This document shows positions 13,391 through 28,300 of a DNA stretch of 64,000 bases, piece after piece. A program made the position numbers and the translations under genes. Where the stretch lies: contig JALIRH010000010.1 of assembly GCA_023055505.1 (NCBI GenBank), forward strand, positions 2,605,501 through 2,669,500, read 5' to 3'. Source of the DNA: Callipepla californica brunnescens (taxonomy: Eukaryota > Chordata > Aves > Galliformes > Odontophoridae). The number at the start of each line of letters is the position of its first letter. Position 1 is the stretch's first letter. Under the pieces are notes generated by a model. It saw only the letters and a program-made list of their open reading frames with translations. It searched no databases and was not told the origin of the DNA.

Positions 13391-16300
13391 CTGAAAAGGA
13401 AGTAAAGTACTATTAAAACTCACGTTTTAAATAGCAAAACTAACAAAAATCACCAAATTCAAGTTCTTTTACTGAAAATTCTTTCGAGATTCCCACAGTT
13501 TAGGCTCTAAAATGACAATCTGAAAATAATTTAGAGATCAAAGATTTCACTGAAGTATATTTGTGTGTGTTTAAAGTAAGCAACATAAAGTAGAGACGGT
13601 CACAAGAGATTTGTTCTGAGATCTGATCAAAAGCAGCATAGAATAACTCCTGGCAATAGTAAATTCAGTAAATTATCTAAGTAATGGAAATAGAGACAAT
13701 AGCTTAAGGTAATACAGAAAAGAAAGGTAAAAGGGATGTTCTTCCTCAGAGCAAATCTTAGACAAAAATAAATTATGGCTGGAATGTACTGGGCCAGTGA
13801 AATTTTAGAGTCCACATCTCCCATTCAACAACTCATACAGGAAGGAGGGTTGGTTTAACACAAACAGTAGCTTTCCAAAGACTTTATTTTTGTTTTGTTT
13901 TTGTTTTTGACTACAAACAGATGGAGTAAGAAGACTTCATGCATGTTTCCCTTGGATCTGAGATCTTAATATTGATATACTTTTGCATTAGCCTTGCTAA
14001 TTGTTTGTTTTTTAACAAGGCAAAAATATTTGGGCATCTAAATGTTAAGCAGCCACCTCTCCATAAATCTCTTTAGGATTTAAGCGCTTACATTTTTTTC
14101 AGTAGATCTAAATCCTAAAATAAATTATTTAGCATATTGTACAAACTGTAAACATAAACATACAGAAAGAAACTCTTCCAATTGACTGAAAAAAGGAAAC
14201 ACAGAGAATCAATTTACCATTGTCTTCAATGACTGCAATACTTCCAGGAAAAATCTGTAGAAGAAACTAACTATCAATGTTTTTTTGTATTCTACTTTTC
14301 CACCCCAGACTGAATCTGGGAGAGCTATTTCATTGAGGATTAGCCTGGAAGCTTCATCCAACATCTGTTCATTCCAGTATCTGTCAGAAGGAATAATACA
14401 AATATCATCAAACTAGGGCTGATAAATAAAAAATAAAAATAAAAGAAAAAATAAAGATAAATGAGTAAATAAATATCTATATATATCAGTAATGTCTTTG
14501 TACCATTTTTCTTACAATGAAACCAAAACATTGATTTTAATGATGGCCTTTGATTTGGAAAACAGCGTTGGTCAGTGTCACTCATATAAGTGAGGTATCT
14601 TAAGTCACTGAAATTGAGTCCTATGCCAGAAGAAAGTTGACTCAACACTTAACGGTTTATCATTACCCAGAGATACTGCCCCATATTTAGAGAAAAGAAA
14701 ATGACAATATTGTAGCACACTAGAGATGCTTTCAAGGGATCTGGTGAATGCTCAATTGTTGTTCCACATTTTCTGATAAGGCTTTATTTGAGTATCTCAA
14801 ACACAGCTAATTCTGTATAGTTACACAATGTTAGATGTCAGAATATAAATAAGTTAGAATAAATTTAAACAAAAAAAAAAGGAATTTTAAGTAGCACCGC
14901 AGTTGTCTATTATTGTGAGAATAGTCCAGTGGGGATTCATTTAGATAAATGGCTTTATGCTACTTGAATTATTTGTAGATTTTGCTCCCTAAGCAGCCTT
15001 GGAAAGATGCAGCAAATAGGGATAGAATGTCAGGAATCAACTTCAGAAATTATTACCATCTTATGGATAAGAGAAATCAAAAAGGTTAAGGTTTGACACA
15101 TCTGAAATTCTCACTCCTTGTATCTATCAGAACCAAACTGAAGAACACTGATAATTAAGTTATAATCAAACCAACAGGACCCAGCATCATTTCCCAATGC
15201 TTTGGTCCAGCTGACTGTATATACCTCATCTACCTACTTTGCATCTCATATCTTACATCTCTCTGCAGGCCTCACACTTGAGTGGATTCCAAAACACAAA
15301 AATCATGGAATGTCATCATTCTGAAAATGACCTGACCAGGTCATTCGCTTGAGCACACATTTCATCAGCCACACAAGTACCACGCATGCTCCAATAAAAA
15401 GCAACCAAGTTCTCCAAATCCCTTTATTCTGCGATGTAGAAAACACTGAAGAATTTTACCTTCCAATAAGTGTCTGACAGGTTTGCTTTGCACAGATTGT
15501 TGTAGATGCAGCACCTCCATAGAAAATGCTCAAATCCTTAATTTTGTCTGTACCTTCTTCAAAAAGGACTCTCATTCCAGCACTAATTATTGGGAGAGCA
15601 TTTTCTCTTCTTGGTGCTTGTCTAAATGCAGAGACATACTCTCCCTGAACAAGATCAAACAGAAATGAATAACCTGCAGACATGTAAGCATCTGGAAGCA
15701 GAACATACTTTGGCACTGCAAGAAGCAAGAGAATGCCCCAAACATTTAGTATCATACACCTCTTTCTGTTGATTTCAGTAGTTTTATCCGACTGATTTTC
15801 TAGCAGCACCCTCTTGAACTTCTGTTGTCTATGCAGTTCAGATGACTAAACCTTCTCATGTTAGTTGGAAAATAGGGATCTTGTAGAGGGAAGGAGGAGG
15901 AGAATGAGACCAAAAGCTTAAAGGTTCAAGGTACTGGCTAACTCAGGGAACATCACTTCCAATACTCTTCTAAGATCCCATATCCAGCATTGCAAACAAC
16001 ATCATTTTTTTATTATTATTCACTTCAGAAACATTGTCAGAAGCACAGCACACATGTCCAATCTTAACTATTTTTAGGAAAAATCCCTAAGAGGTGACAA
16101 TTCTTATTTGCCTACTGCCAACCATATCACAGCTGAGCAGGCTGTGTTGATGAAAACTATGGCACCTTGTCAAAGAACCAAGTACTGTCATTAAATACTA
16201 GTTGCTGCTGCCCTCATCATTTTTTGCTTAAATATCACACTCCGTCTATCACCAACAACTTGCTGAGTTGTTGTTCTTAGCTGAAACTGGGTGTTAGCAT

Positions 16301-19300
16301 GACACTGACAGGATCAAATGTAAGGAATCCAGAAAGGAAGCTGTAATAATATTACTTTAAACATAACCATTATGCCCCACTCCTGCTGTTTACCTACATC
16401 TCTAAATCTTCATGAAGCAAATCTAAACATGCTAGTGACTTACCTTCCTAGAATGAGGAATATGGACAGAGACTAAGACCTCTTCTGGCATAATAGCATT
16501 GTTACGACCTCCATCTGCAAAAATATCACTCAAAGGAATCCATCTCTTTCCTCCTAAAACAAAAATTAACCCAGAAGCTTTTGTACAATCGTGCTAAAAA
16601 AACACTCATTAACAAGTTATGGTTGGCAGGAAATATATGCAAATTTCATACATAAACAACAACTTTAGAGTTTATATAACATCTCACCAGTGCTATATTC
16701 TATAAATATATGAGTGCTCCATATTCCACAGTATCATAATTCCAGGGTTCTAAAAAATGGAGAACTATCCCTGCTTCGTAATCTTCTCTACACTGCTACT
16801 GCTTCTCTTCCCCGCTCCTGTCAACCTGTTCTAAATCTCTACAGCTACTGTCGTCACTACCTTTTCTGCTAAAAGTAAAAGGAGTGAGTAAGACTACTGA
16901 ATGAGAGAGAACCGCTGTAAAAATGTGGAACTGACTTCTTGTAATAATCTATTTGACCCAACTCAAGGCTCTCTAGAATCAGATAATCTTCTGTGTCATT
17001 TTTAAGAGTTTCATGTATTAAAACTGCCCTCTTAGATTCATTTAGTCTGATACTGTGATACTGGTTGTTTCACAGCAAAACTATTTTCCTCGTGTCTTTT
17101 CATACTATGCATAATGACACCACAGCAGCCGCTTCTCCCGAGAATATCATGTAGCATTCAAATTGCATTCCTAAAACGCAACTACTGTAACAGTAAAGCT
17201 TTAATACAGAAACTTTATTTTTCAGAGTTTTGAATCTGAAAACACAGTTAAAAATAGCAGCACTGGTGTTTCTGGAGTTTTGCCTTTGCAATTTTATACA
17301 GAACACACTTTGTACAGATACATTGTCCAATTCCTCTGAGAGCCTGTCAGGATGTGGGAAGATGCATTTTCTCTTACACTGCAAACTAAGGTAAATAATG
17401 AGAATGAAGAGTGTTTCTGCAACCTCTTTTTCTTGAACAATCCACTTTTCCTAGGTTACACTGACTATCACTTGATGAAGAAGTATGTTAAAAACCTGTG
17501 AAAATGTTGGGCTAACAGAAAGAGATGTCTTCTATTCCATTCATCACACAAATAAGAAGGCATATCATTAGAGTTGTTGAATCAGGGGATGCAAATATTT
17601 GTGCTTTCACTCATCAGATGACATTCTGCCATGTATTCTGACTTCCAGCAGTAAACTATGCAGTAAGAAATCATGGAAATCATCAGCATAATTTTTTTTG
17701 GTGGATCTGTTGTTTGCACAGAAGCAAAACTATAAAGAATATTTATTTCCTGGTGCTGAATATCTATTACATGGTCTGAAATGGCAACATGTGCTCAGTC
17801 TAGATCAAGGGCAAAAAGAGATCTTAGAATCATAGAAACAAATGAAAAAGGATATAAGATGTTTGGAAAGAAGGAGAGCATGCAGTTTCAAGGCACCAGA
17901 CAGCTGATGTTTACCAATAATTTCATTGCTCTTGTAATGATACAGAGTGCACAGGGACATGAGCTAACAGAGGGAAGTATACAGTGATGGAAGGAAAACA
18001 ATGAAATGGAAATGGAAGGAAAGTGCTGGACTTGCCACTCCTGCATTGGAAGTTCATGTACAGAACAAAAAGCTAGAGTTCCTGTCAAGTGCCAGGGCAT
18101 AATTTTAAAGCTAGCACTAAGTACCAACTACAGAGAAATCCACCAGTGGAGTGGGCTACTCAAATAGTGAGGATTTAGGAATGCTTTTGGTAATTCACAG
18201 CGCACAAAAGGACGTAAGATGCAGTTGGTCCAAATGCTCACCTTGACATGAGAATCTTTGACGTTCTTAGTTTGTAAAATGCTTGTCTTCCTTAACAAAC
18301 ATGCAACGGCCATTATTACCCAACCTCACATCCAATATAGTACCACCCTGCACCTCCAGCACTAGTACAGAGAAAGGATCTCTCTTACCTCTGGAAGCCA
18401 GATTAAGCGTACAATTGCCAGCTGCCAGAATAGGATTCAAGTCTGAGGTTGATTTTCGACTCACAATGTTTCCACCTAATGACTTGGGGAAAAAAAAATA
18501 TGTTATTTTTCTCAATCACCTTCACATTTTCATTATAACAACATACCATCATGATCATCCATAAATGTTTAGGTGCAACAAAAACTCTAACAGATGCACC
18601 CAGAGAAAAATAACAGCTAAAAAATTAAAAATTCAAGTTTTACATGTTGTCAGAAGCAATTTCACATTCCTGTACCACACATGCAACAGTTACTGAAAGA
18701 AATGTACAACTTACAGCAATATTTCTTAACTGTTCTCCACCTAGTGTTCTTAACTGCTGCAAGACAGCATAGAAGATCTTCGTCTTCTCTTCAGGTAACT
18801 CTGAAACTGCATTTCTCAAGACGTCTTTCACTAGGGAGAGACTGCAGGCCGCTCCCACGGTTAATCCTGTAACCAAAATATTATGAAAGCATAATGCAAC
18901 TATTCATTTATTGCCTGTTTTAAGCTACGTTCAAACTACAGCCAGGCCTGCTCACATGCAGTACAGGTAAAGCAGGTCTGCATGCTAGAGGGACTCAGTT
19001 TAGCAGACTGAGGGTAGAGTTTCATGAAATGATGAAACTGAGCTAACAATTCAATACACGTACTAGGAGAGAACACAATTCTCTCCTTTCATTTGCTTTC
19101 CTTGCACCATCTTAGACTAAATAATTTCTTGAGTGAGGCTTCAACCAAAGGTGAGGCAATTTCAACAGGTTTCTTCTATTTTTAAACACTTTCTGTATGT
19201 ATTATCATGGTTACTGTCCTAAGGTAGCACTTGCAACCAAGTAATTCTAACACTGAACATGGCATTATTTTTTCCTACTAAAAAGATAAGCAAATACATA

Positions 19301-22300
19301 TAGCTGTAAGTAGTGATAAATTACTATAGCAAGATTATACCTTTTACATTTTTCAGTACTATAAAATGGTATGAAGTGCCTTTAAATTCAAATTATTAAT
19401 AGGTTTTAGTTATGAAAAGCGAGAACTTTTTGAATGGGCACTGGAAAAATACAGATCAAAGGACATATTTTAAAATGGCTTTTTATTAATTGAGTAAAAC
19501 TATATTGAATTGTGTAATTAAAACAACAAAAAATCAAAATACCCTTTGCAATGACATCTAATTAAAGAGAGGAAATAACATTTCTTGTTAACAAACTAAA
19601 CTGCATCTCTGTCATGTTAGAACCAGTAAGTCTTCCTCTCTCATAACTATTCTATACTTTTTACAGAATAGAAGATACAGTAAACATTCTCCCTACATCT
19701 TTTTTTCTGAATACGCAGCCACTTTTCAGATAAGAACAGATCAGTCATTGACTTGAACCAGCTGACTAAAGTGAACTGAAAAATGTGCACACTCTAGATG
19801 CAATGCTGAAAACACCTTACTACTTCAAAGTGGCTTCAGGCATTTAGGAAGTAACTTCCATTAGATATAGGGCCTAATTTGCCTTAAAACTTCGGCAGTA
19901 ACACACACAACATTATTTAATTACATTATTATCGGACATTTATATCCATTTCTTGATGATATTTCAAATTTCAATAGAGCTTATTTTGAAAGTAAAATCT
20001 AATCTTATTTCAATTAAAAATATCTCTGTACTGATCTTAAATACATACAATGAGGTACAAGAGTATTAATTAGTGATATTTAATGCTCATATGTTTGACG
20101 TGAGGGTTAGTTAATGCATATTATCTGCTCCTATTGAATCACATCATGCATAGCTGCCTAATGTTGCTAACACTCTCTGTGGTTCTCTATGCTATACAAC
20201 ATACTACAGTGCAGAGATCACAAATCAAATACTGCATGATTTAGCACCAGAACTGCTCTTACCAGGATAATAGCCCCTGTACTATTATAAACATTTCTGA
20301 TCAGTACTGTACTGTATTATGAAGATGGAAGTCTCTATAGCACACAGTGGTTACAGGCAGCTTGATACAGGAAATAGCCAAGCATGCTTAGGTATGGCTG
20401 GAAAGCCAGGATTGTTGTACAGCAATTTAACACCTTCAGCTCTATGGAAAACAGTAATATCCATTGCTGCAGAGGAATCTCCCATGTCTGAACAAAGAAA
20501 AGTCTACTGACCATCACTCTTGCATTCCACCACATTGAGATCTGGGATCCTGGCTGGAGCAATGACAACTGGATGGAACACACCTCTGAATTTCATATCG
20601 GGTCCTATCAAACAGAAAGACACTTTAGACAAAAGGACACATTCCATAATTGCAATTCCAACATAGTGGAAACACAAAGTAAACTATAAATGCAGCTCCA
20701 TTCCCTGCATGCACACTGAAAATATGGTAATAGAAGACATTCTGATTGTACATACCCACACCAGTGTTTCCAACAACAAGAGGTGCTTTGGGGTGGGCAG
20801 CTTTCAGATCCTGTAATTCATCTAAGCTCACAGGAGAAATCCACATCATTCTCTCCCCATGAAAAACCAAAGTCCTTTTCGGTTGGTTTTCAGCAATTCT
20901 CTGATGTGGAAACATACAAGATTTACATATTTAAACATGGCCTTCCAGTACCTGAAGGGGGCCTAGAAGAAAGCTGGAGAGGGACTTTTATAAGGGCATG
21001 TAGCAACAGGACAAGGAGAAATGGTTTTAAACTGGAAGAGGGTAGATTTAGACTAGATATTAGGAAGAATTTCTTTACTGTGAGGGTGATGAGACACTGG
21101 AACATGTTGCCCAGTGAGGCTGTGAATGTACCCTCCCTGGAAGCATTCAAGGCCAGGCTGGATGGGGCTGTGAGCAACCTGGTCTGGGGGAGGTGTCCCT
21201 GCCTAGAGCAGGGGGATTGGAACCAGATGATCATAAGGTCCTTTCCAACCCAAACCATTCTATGATTCTATGATATATACAGTTGGCAGGGTCTAACAGA
21301 TACCTATGAGACTGGAAGAAAAAAAATCTGAAAATATGGCAGTTCTACTTCATCCTCCAAAACAGCACAGAAATTGAACTGTCAGGCTGACCCTTGTCAC
21401 AGTGGTGAATTTTTAGACTTCAAGAGTGAAACATCTTTGATTCATTCCAATGGGCTAATAGACCAGATTAATAATAAATACAAGAAATAGCCCCTAAACA
21501 AAAAATGTATGAATACGAACTGCAATTGCTGAAATGGATAGAAAAGTGATTTAAAATATTTAGAGAGATGCTTGCACACTTAGATCATTTGGAAATTACC
21601 AGTGATGCCAGCAGCTGCATCCATTTATACATACATTTGGATGCCTAGACTGGCACTGTTCACTGATCACTTGGAAACAACCTGTGAATTAATGTTGGTA
21701 AAAAAATGCATAGTCAGAAATGTCTATCTCACTATTCTTAATTTCTTTCTGTAAGCAGATAACTAGTTATAGAGAACTTGGTTTTGAATCTATAACAATA
21801 ATACAAAGCAATGAGTTTTTGTATTTACTAGGGCAAACACTGCTGTCAACAATGAAGGATTATTAGCATTTTCCATTCCAGTGCTTCTGGTTTTGCCACA
21901 CTTTAATCGCTGGGGCTAAACGCTGACCAGTCTAAGTGTCCATCTGAGGCTGACATTTTGATAGAAAAGACCAGAAAAAAAAAAAAAACATTAAATGACA
22001 AAATGGGGAAAAGGCATTATTAAAATGTGTTGGTCATTCAGATTTCTGGGAAGCATTTGTACTTGTACATTCAGGTGCTGCTCAGAAAAACTGCTTTAGG
22101 CTACTTCTTTGTATTCTTACTGATTATTTCTGGTCTCATTGATTAATTCTGCATCTTTAGTTTTCCAATATGATTTTTTTTAATGTAATTCATCAGGGAG
22201 ATCACTGGAATACAATAATATAAATCCAGAATGATATTTAAGATGATATGGCATTTCCTCTGATGAATCATTGTTAAAAAGGGATTCAAAATGAGTCTTG

Positions 22301-25300
22301 AACTATGGACTACAATAAAGGAAAAGACAGAACTTAAGAATAGACTAGAAGCTGCAAGAATTACCATTAGTTCTGGAGGAAATATAAACTCCTGGGTGGG
22401 ATCTAGGGGCTGGAATTCATCTGGTGAAAATAGTCTCACAGATACCTTAAAAGAGGAAGAAAACAAAACCAAGATTTTATCTCCTCATTAGTTCAAAAAC
22501 AACAACAAGAAAAAGAAACTGCAAGGGTTCCACTGAGGTCAGTATAAAATCAGTAATTATTACCATTGGGATTTAATGCAAAATTGCCTAAATGGGAGGA
22601 GATGGCTGGGGAACAAGAGGGAGACACTGGACATTGTTTGCTATGTAACTGGGCATTGGTCAGCAAGTGGTGAACAACTGTGTTGTGCATCACTTGTTTT
22701 GTGTATTCTTTTATCATAATCATAATTACTATCTCTCCATTTTCTATCCTATTGAATTGTCTTTATCACATCCCACAAATTTTAGCTATTTTTCCAATTA
22801 TCTCTTCTATTTCACTGTAGGAAAAGTAAGCAAACAGACATGTTATGCTTATCTATCTGCGGGGTTAAATCACAGCAGGGTATAAAGGCAAGTAACTAAA
22901 GAACTAACTGCTGGCTTCATGTAGTCCTGCTGTGAGAAAGTAGCTGGTTTCATGCAACCTACAGTACTCAAAAGGCAGAAAAGCAGATCAGATAGCACTG
23001 AAAGAAAACTCAAACAAAGTCAAACACGCACAAGCAGAAGAGATTTTACATAATAATTCTTTTTTTTAGGAACATAACAGTTCTTTGCTTTTCTTAAGTC
23101 ACATTCAGATCATCACATCCAGTTACATTCAATTCATCACTCCTCATAGCTTTCAGGCAGTTCCACATATGCTCTGAATTTTTATACAATTCAATGATTA
23201 CAGTATAAGTAAAGCTGAGAATATCTGCTACATCATCTCCTCTACACAAAAACACACAAATAATTCTTAATTTTTATAAGTATTTCCAAATTAATTGTGA
23301 GGAATAATAAAATAAATGACATTCTTTATACATAAAATGAGATGATAGAAGGTGAATAAGGTGGATTAAAATGGCAGAGGATGAATACATCTTGATACTT
23401 TCACAAGAAGAACTGATGCAAAATTCTTTCCTGAGTTTTACATCCAACCAGGACAGTTACAGTATGTAAAATATTACCTTCTCTTCTTTGTCAAATAAAT
23501 CCTCCTCTTGATCCATGCAACATCTTCCATTTCCTTTATTCTGACAATGAAAACAAACACTCCTAAGGTAGGATTATCACTAAAATACTTCTCATAATGG
23601 CAATGATTTAAAGCCTGCTTAAGCCATTCTATCTTTACATTACATTTCATTTAAGAGCAACTTCTGACATTTCAGTGAAATTCTGAACGACATTTAATAA
23701 TAAACTAAACTGGAAGCACTTGTGTTTAAGAAACAATATCCAAAAATAGCTTTAAATCCTATGATATCTAAGTCCTTAATAGAAAATAATTTCTACTATA
23801 TGAAATTCAGTGGAATTGTAAGAACACACATTCTCCATTATTTCCTTTATCCACAGTCAGTTTAGTCTCCTATTTCTTTCACTTTGTCATGTTATTTTTG
23901 CCAGTACTGACCAATGGCAAAAAAAGAAAAAAACGAGAACAAGCCAGGTAGTTACTTTGGATTACCCTGCACAACCCAGGCTATACACCAAGTTCATCTG
24001 CAGCAATAAAAAAAAAATATATATATATTTTTAGCAGATTAGGTGACTAGACACCTTACTCAAACCTACATGGCTTGAGAGCGGATAGATATGATCTTAA
24101 CAGAAATCTTCATGACTTGTATAAACAAAGATACTGTATTTCAGAATAATTCATGCTCCTCATGCACCTATCTCCATAGAAAAAACTTGAGTTCATGAAC
24201 ATAGTGACAGAACTAATAGGCATAATCTATTAATACCCTAGAGAGTACTAAAAGCACAAGACAGTGATGAAAGCACTCCTATAATTACTAGTTCTTACCT
24301 TACAAAAGGTTTTACAGGCATCTAGAATTGGCCTATATCCAGTACAGCGGCACAAGTTCCCTGGAGAAAAGGAAATCATTGAGAAGCATCTTTTTTTTCT
24401 TAAGAACATGGGTTTAAAATGCTTTTATATGGGATTTGTGTTTCTGAAGCTCAAGGAAAAGTGTTAGCCCTCTGAAAGACATAAAAAGATCACAATATCA
24501 CAAGACTTCAGATCTCACAGCTCCTGAGAAAAAAAGGCTTTTGTCTCAAAGTGGAAATGAAATATTTAAGAGCCTCTCTGGAGGGAATGCTGACTACAGC
24601 TTAGTATTCAGGAGATCGTAGAAGGTTCCTCACCCACTCAAAATCTTTTTCCATCCCTTCAGTCCGTTCTTAATAGTGGAGGAGCTGAGCATTATACCTC
24701 CACCTAGTTCATCTCATCATAACAAAAAACGCCTTTGCCTCCACTATGGCATAACAGATAACAGAGGATATTTTACCTGCTAAAAATGTTTCCATTTGCC
24801 CTTAATGAAGACAGCCTGCATATGTCTTTACCTGATTTGACTGTTTAATTCCTACCACAAAGGGGCCCTTCTCCTGTAAGGCTTATGACACTCTCAACTC
24901 CAGATGTAACGGGATCTCAGAAACTTCCACATACAGCTATGTATCCAATCTGCTGTTATTTTTCACACACTGGATTTAAAACACTTCAAAAGATGCATAT
25001 GAGGACACTTTTGTCACCTGTTCTTGAAACAATCCATGGCTCCATAGCTAACTTTTCAAGAAAAAAGAATGACAGGAAATAACTGTTGGGAAGCACAATT
25101 TAGAGTGCATACAAATGTGTACTCGCATAGACTTGCACTCACATACATAACGAATTAGAAGAAAATGGTTTGATTAAATAAATACAAATTAGAAGTGACC
25201 ATACTTACCAGCCAGAGCTGCAGTCATCTGCTCTGAAGTTGGTTCTGGGTGGTTTCTTAACAAAGTGTACAAGGACATCACCATTCCCGGGGTACAGAAA

Positions 25301-28300
25301 CCACACTGGGAGCCATGGCACTTGGCGAGCCTTTCCTGAAATGAAACACCACGAACAGCACTCTTTTCAGTGTAATGTAACTTCCATAAATAAGAAAGCC
25401 ATACTAAATGCTGTCTTGATAGCAGTTCTGAACTACTGAGGAAAACAATTTAAACATGGTCAAATAATTATTTTGGGTATGATGCCCTAGCACATATTAC
25501 CAAGGAAACTGACTAACCTTCAGCAGTTTTCCATCTCTTTTACACCACCGAAAGGACACTGCCCAAGATGTACCATTAGCACACATGGCACAAATCTTAA
25601 CAACTATCTATTTGATCAGGATGGCAGTATTACAAGGGCCATCATGAGCCACACACCATCAGCCTTGATAAACCAACCAATGGCCAGAAACTTTTGCTGC
25701 ATTGTGTTACAATTTAGCAGGGAGAATAATCAAAGCCTGATTTGACAAGGGGGCTGTACTAGATAATCTCTAGAGGTACTTTCCAATCCCTACCATTCTG
25801 TGATTGTGTGAAACTCCCATGCCCTAAAAACACTGTCACTACAGACTGTACATAAATAAGGAATAAATATGTATTCTTCTTACCAAGTGATACTTTATTC
25901 TCACCTGCACTGGATGAATTCTGGTTTTTGTACTTCCAAGACCTTCCACTGTGGTGACTGCCATACCATACAAGGAGCAAATGGGAAGCAAGCATGCATT
26001 TGCTGAATAGTGTCTTTGGAACATTAAGGGGAATAAAAAACCACAACTGAATACTACTTTGCAGTAAATCAAGACTTAATTTATACTTACAAAGTCATCA
26101 TTGCTATCACTTGAAATGAGAGGACACTAAGCCATTATAGAAAAATTTCCTTACTAGCCATGCCTCATGTCCCCAGACTGTACCTACAAGGGCATAATAT
26201 TGACAGTTGTGGAGTTGTTATCTTCCTTAGTACTTCAGTCTTTTCTAATTGCCCTCTCATCAATCCTATCCACAAGCACTTTTCAAGTGTTTTGGAGGAG
26301 GTAAGTGGGGAAAGGAGAGTTTGTGAAGATCTCTGTGTGAAACAACTGCTTTGCTGATAGAAGTGAAATTCAAATTTTTGATCCAAAGGAAATTCTAATG
26401 TAAACGTATATATTTATGAATACCTAAATCTAAATAGGAACAACATATCAAAATGATGATTCTGGAAAGCTTTTCATAAAACGTTTTGTTTTACCATAGC
26501 TTAAAAGTTTGGTTTTGGTAATGTCATTCTGATTCTTTTAATTTCAACTCATAGAATAACATTAAACATTTCATTTGGATTGTATTCCAGTGGAATGCAA
26601 TTGTCTAAATGAACAACTAGCACATTGTGATCTCTCCCCCACCCACCCTAAAAAACATTACATTGACAATTACATTACCATTTAACAATTTCACTGAAGT
26701 TTTCCCAATCTCGATGCAATTTATTCCCACTTTCAGTTTAATGACAAAACTACCAGGCACAATCTATTAGCACCTTGAGGAGCAAAGTTGTTTTTTTTTG
26801 GAGAGGAGAGAGAGTTCAGTATTAGAAGGGTGAGTTGATCCACCTCATAGTTTGGGCTGTCCTGTCTTCACATGAGTCATGAGACAAAACTGCTGAGAGA
26901 AGCTGTGTTCTGGTGGTCAGGACAAAGGATGCTAAACATTAATGTCTCCTAAAGAGAGAACTCCTCACTGCAGCTGTCAGCATATATTAACAAAAAAAGC
27001 ATCTCAGCATAACATCAACAAATATATAGCACAGTTGAATTAACAGAATTTTTAATAGTATCCTTCTTCAGATTATATCTTCCTTTGGATAATTTGAATA
27101 CAGGTTTTACAACTGTATTTTTACAGTTTCATACGTTCATACGTGGAAACTTTATCCACAGTCATAAAATACGACATAGAGCTTTTCAGATTTCTTGTTA
27201 AGGATACCGTATCTTCTTTGAAGTTGGCTCATAAGTTGATATCATCACCGTGCAGGCGCCACAGCCACCTCCTCCACACCCATACTTAGTTCCTGTAAGA
27301 CGAACTGAAATCCTGCTGTTAGGGAAAAAAATTATTTCTGCTTTTATTCTGTTATAAAGATTGAGGGCCCTCTTTCTTTCCTGACTTTTGATGAAATACC
27401 TAACTGCTTACACTCAGTAGTATATATATATTGCATTGCTTTATTTACTGGAATACATATTTAGCAGAAAAAAAAAAAAAAGATTGAAGCTAAGGAATGA
27501 CACAAACAACATGCTGCTTTCAAGGAGATAGGAAACGCAGTTCTGAATTCTTCTGGGGGAGGAATAACCTGGGACAGAAACAGGAATGAAATGGTTTCAC
27601 AATAATTTTACAGTAGGATACTGAAACTCAATTTTCCTGGGAAGTGACACTGGAAAAGTAAGGTCCATCTACAGTCACCATTAGCCATCCTCCTAGTTAT
27701 TTTATCTCAACTACGCGTGGAAGTTTGACATGAAAAAGATCGGTAGCTCAATCTGGCAGAGTGGTTTTAGATACAGTTGTGCATCTCAGGGAATGGCACA
27801 TCATCATAAAGACATAAACAGCAAAATGCAGGAATACTCTAAGTTGACATCTGAACTGTAAAGTAAAAACATCAACTAGCTCCTGAAAACAAATTAATCT
27901 TACCCTCATTTTAAAGACGGAGTACAAAGATATAGCAAGTTTAAATGATTCTTCAAAGTGTCGCATGAAGTCAGTGAAGAATTACATACGGGACCACTCA
28001 CCAAAATGTGCTTCAACCAGTGATGTACAACTCTTAAAGTAAAGTTGGTACGGAGCTATGTTTTTTACTTCAATGGAGTCTGAACTTGTTCAGATCACTG
28101 AATAATTTCTTAAGTACCAGAACTACAGAAACTTATTCTTCTCCAGGCTCCTCCCTATGACTGGCCAGTAAGGAAAATGTTCCTGTTTAAGTTTTTCATT
28201 TGAGACATTTATAAAAACTCTTTTGTGTGAACTCTCTAGTGTATGGCACCTGTCACTATGTTCTTTAGGGATATGTTTGAGCCTAGGAAGCTACCAAATG

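Noticed and set aside
20783..21265. 160-codon plus-strand open frame
   Set aside because: It runs through AOX1 exon 9 antisense and the CR1 LINE tail, so it is not a gene.
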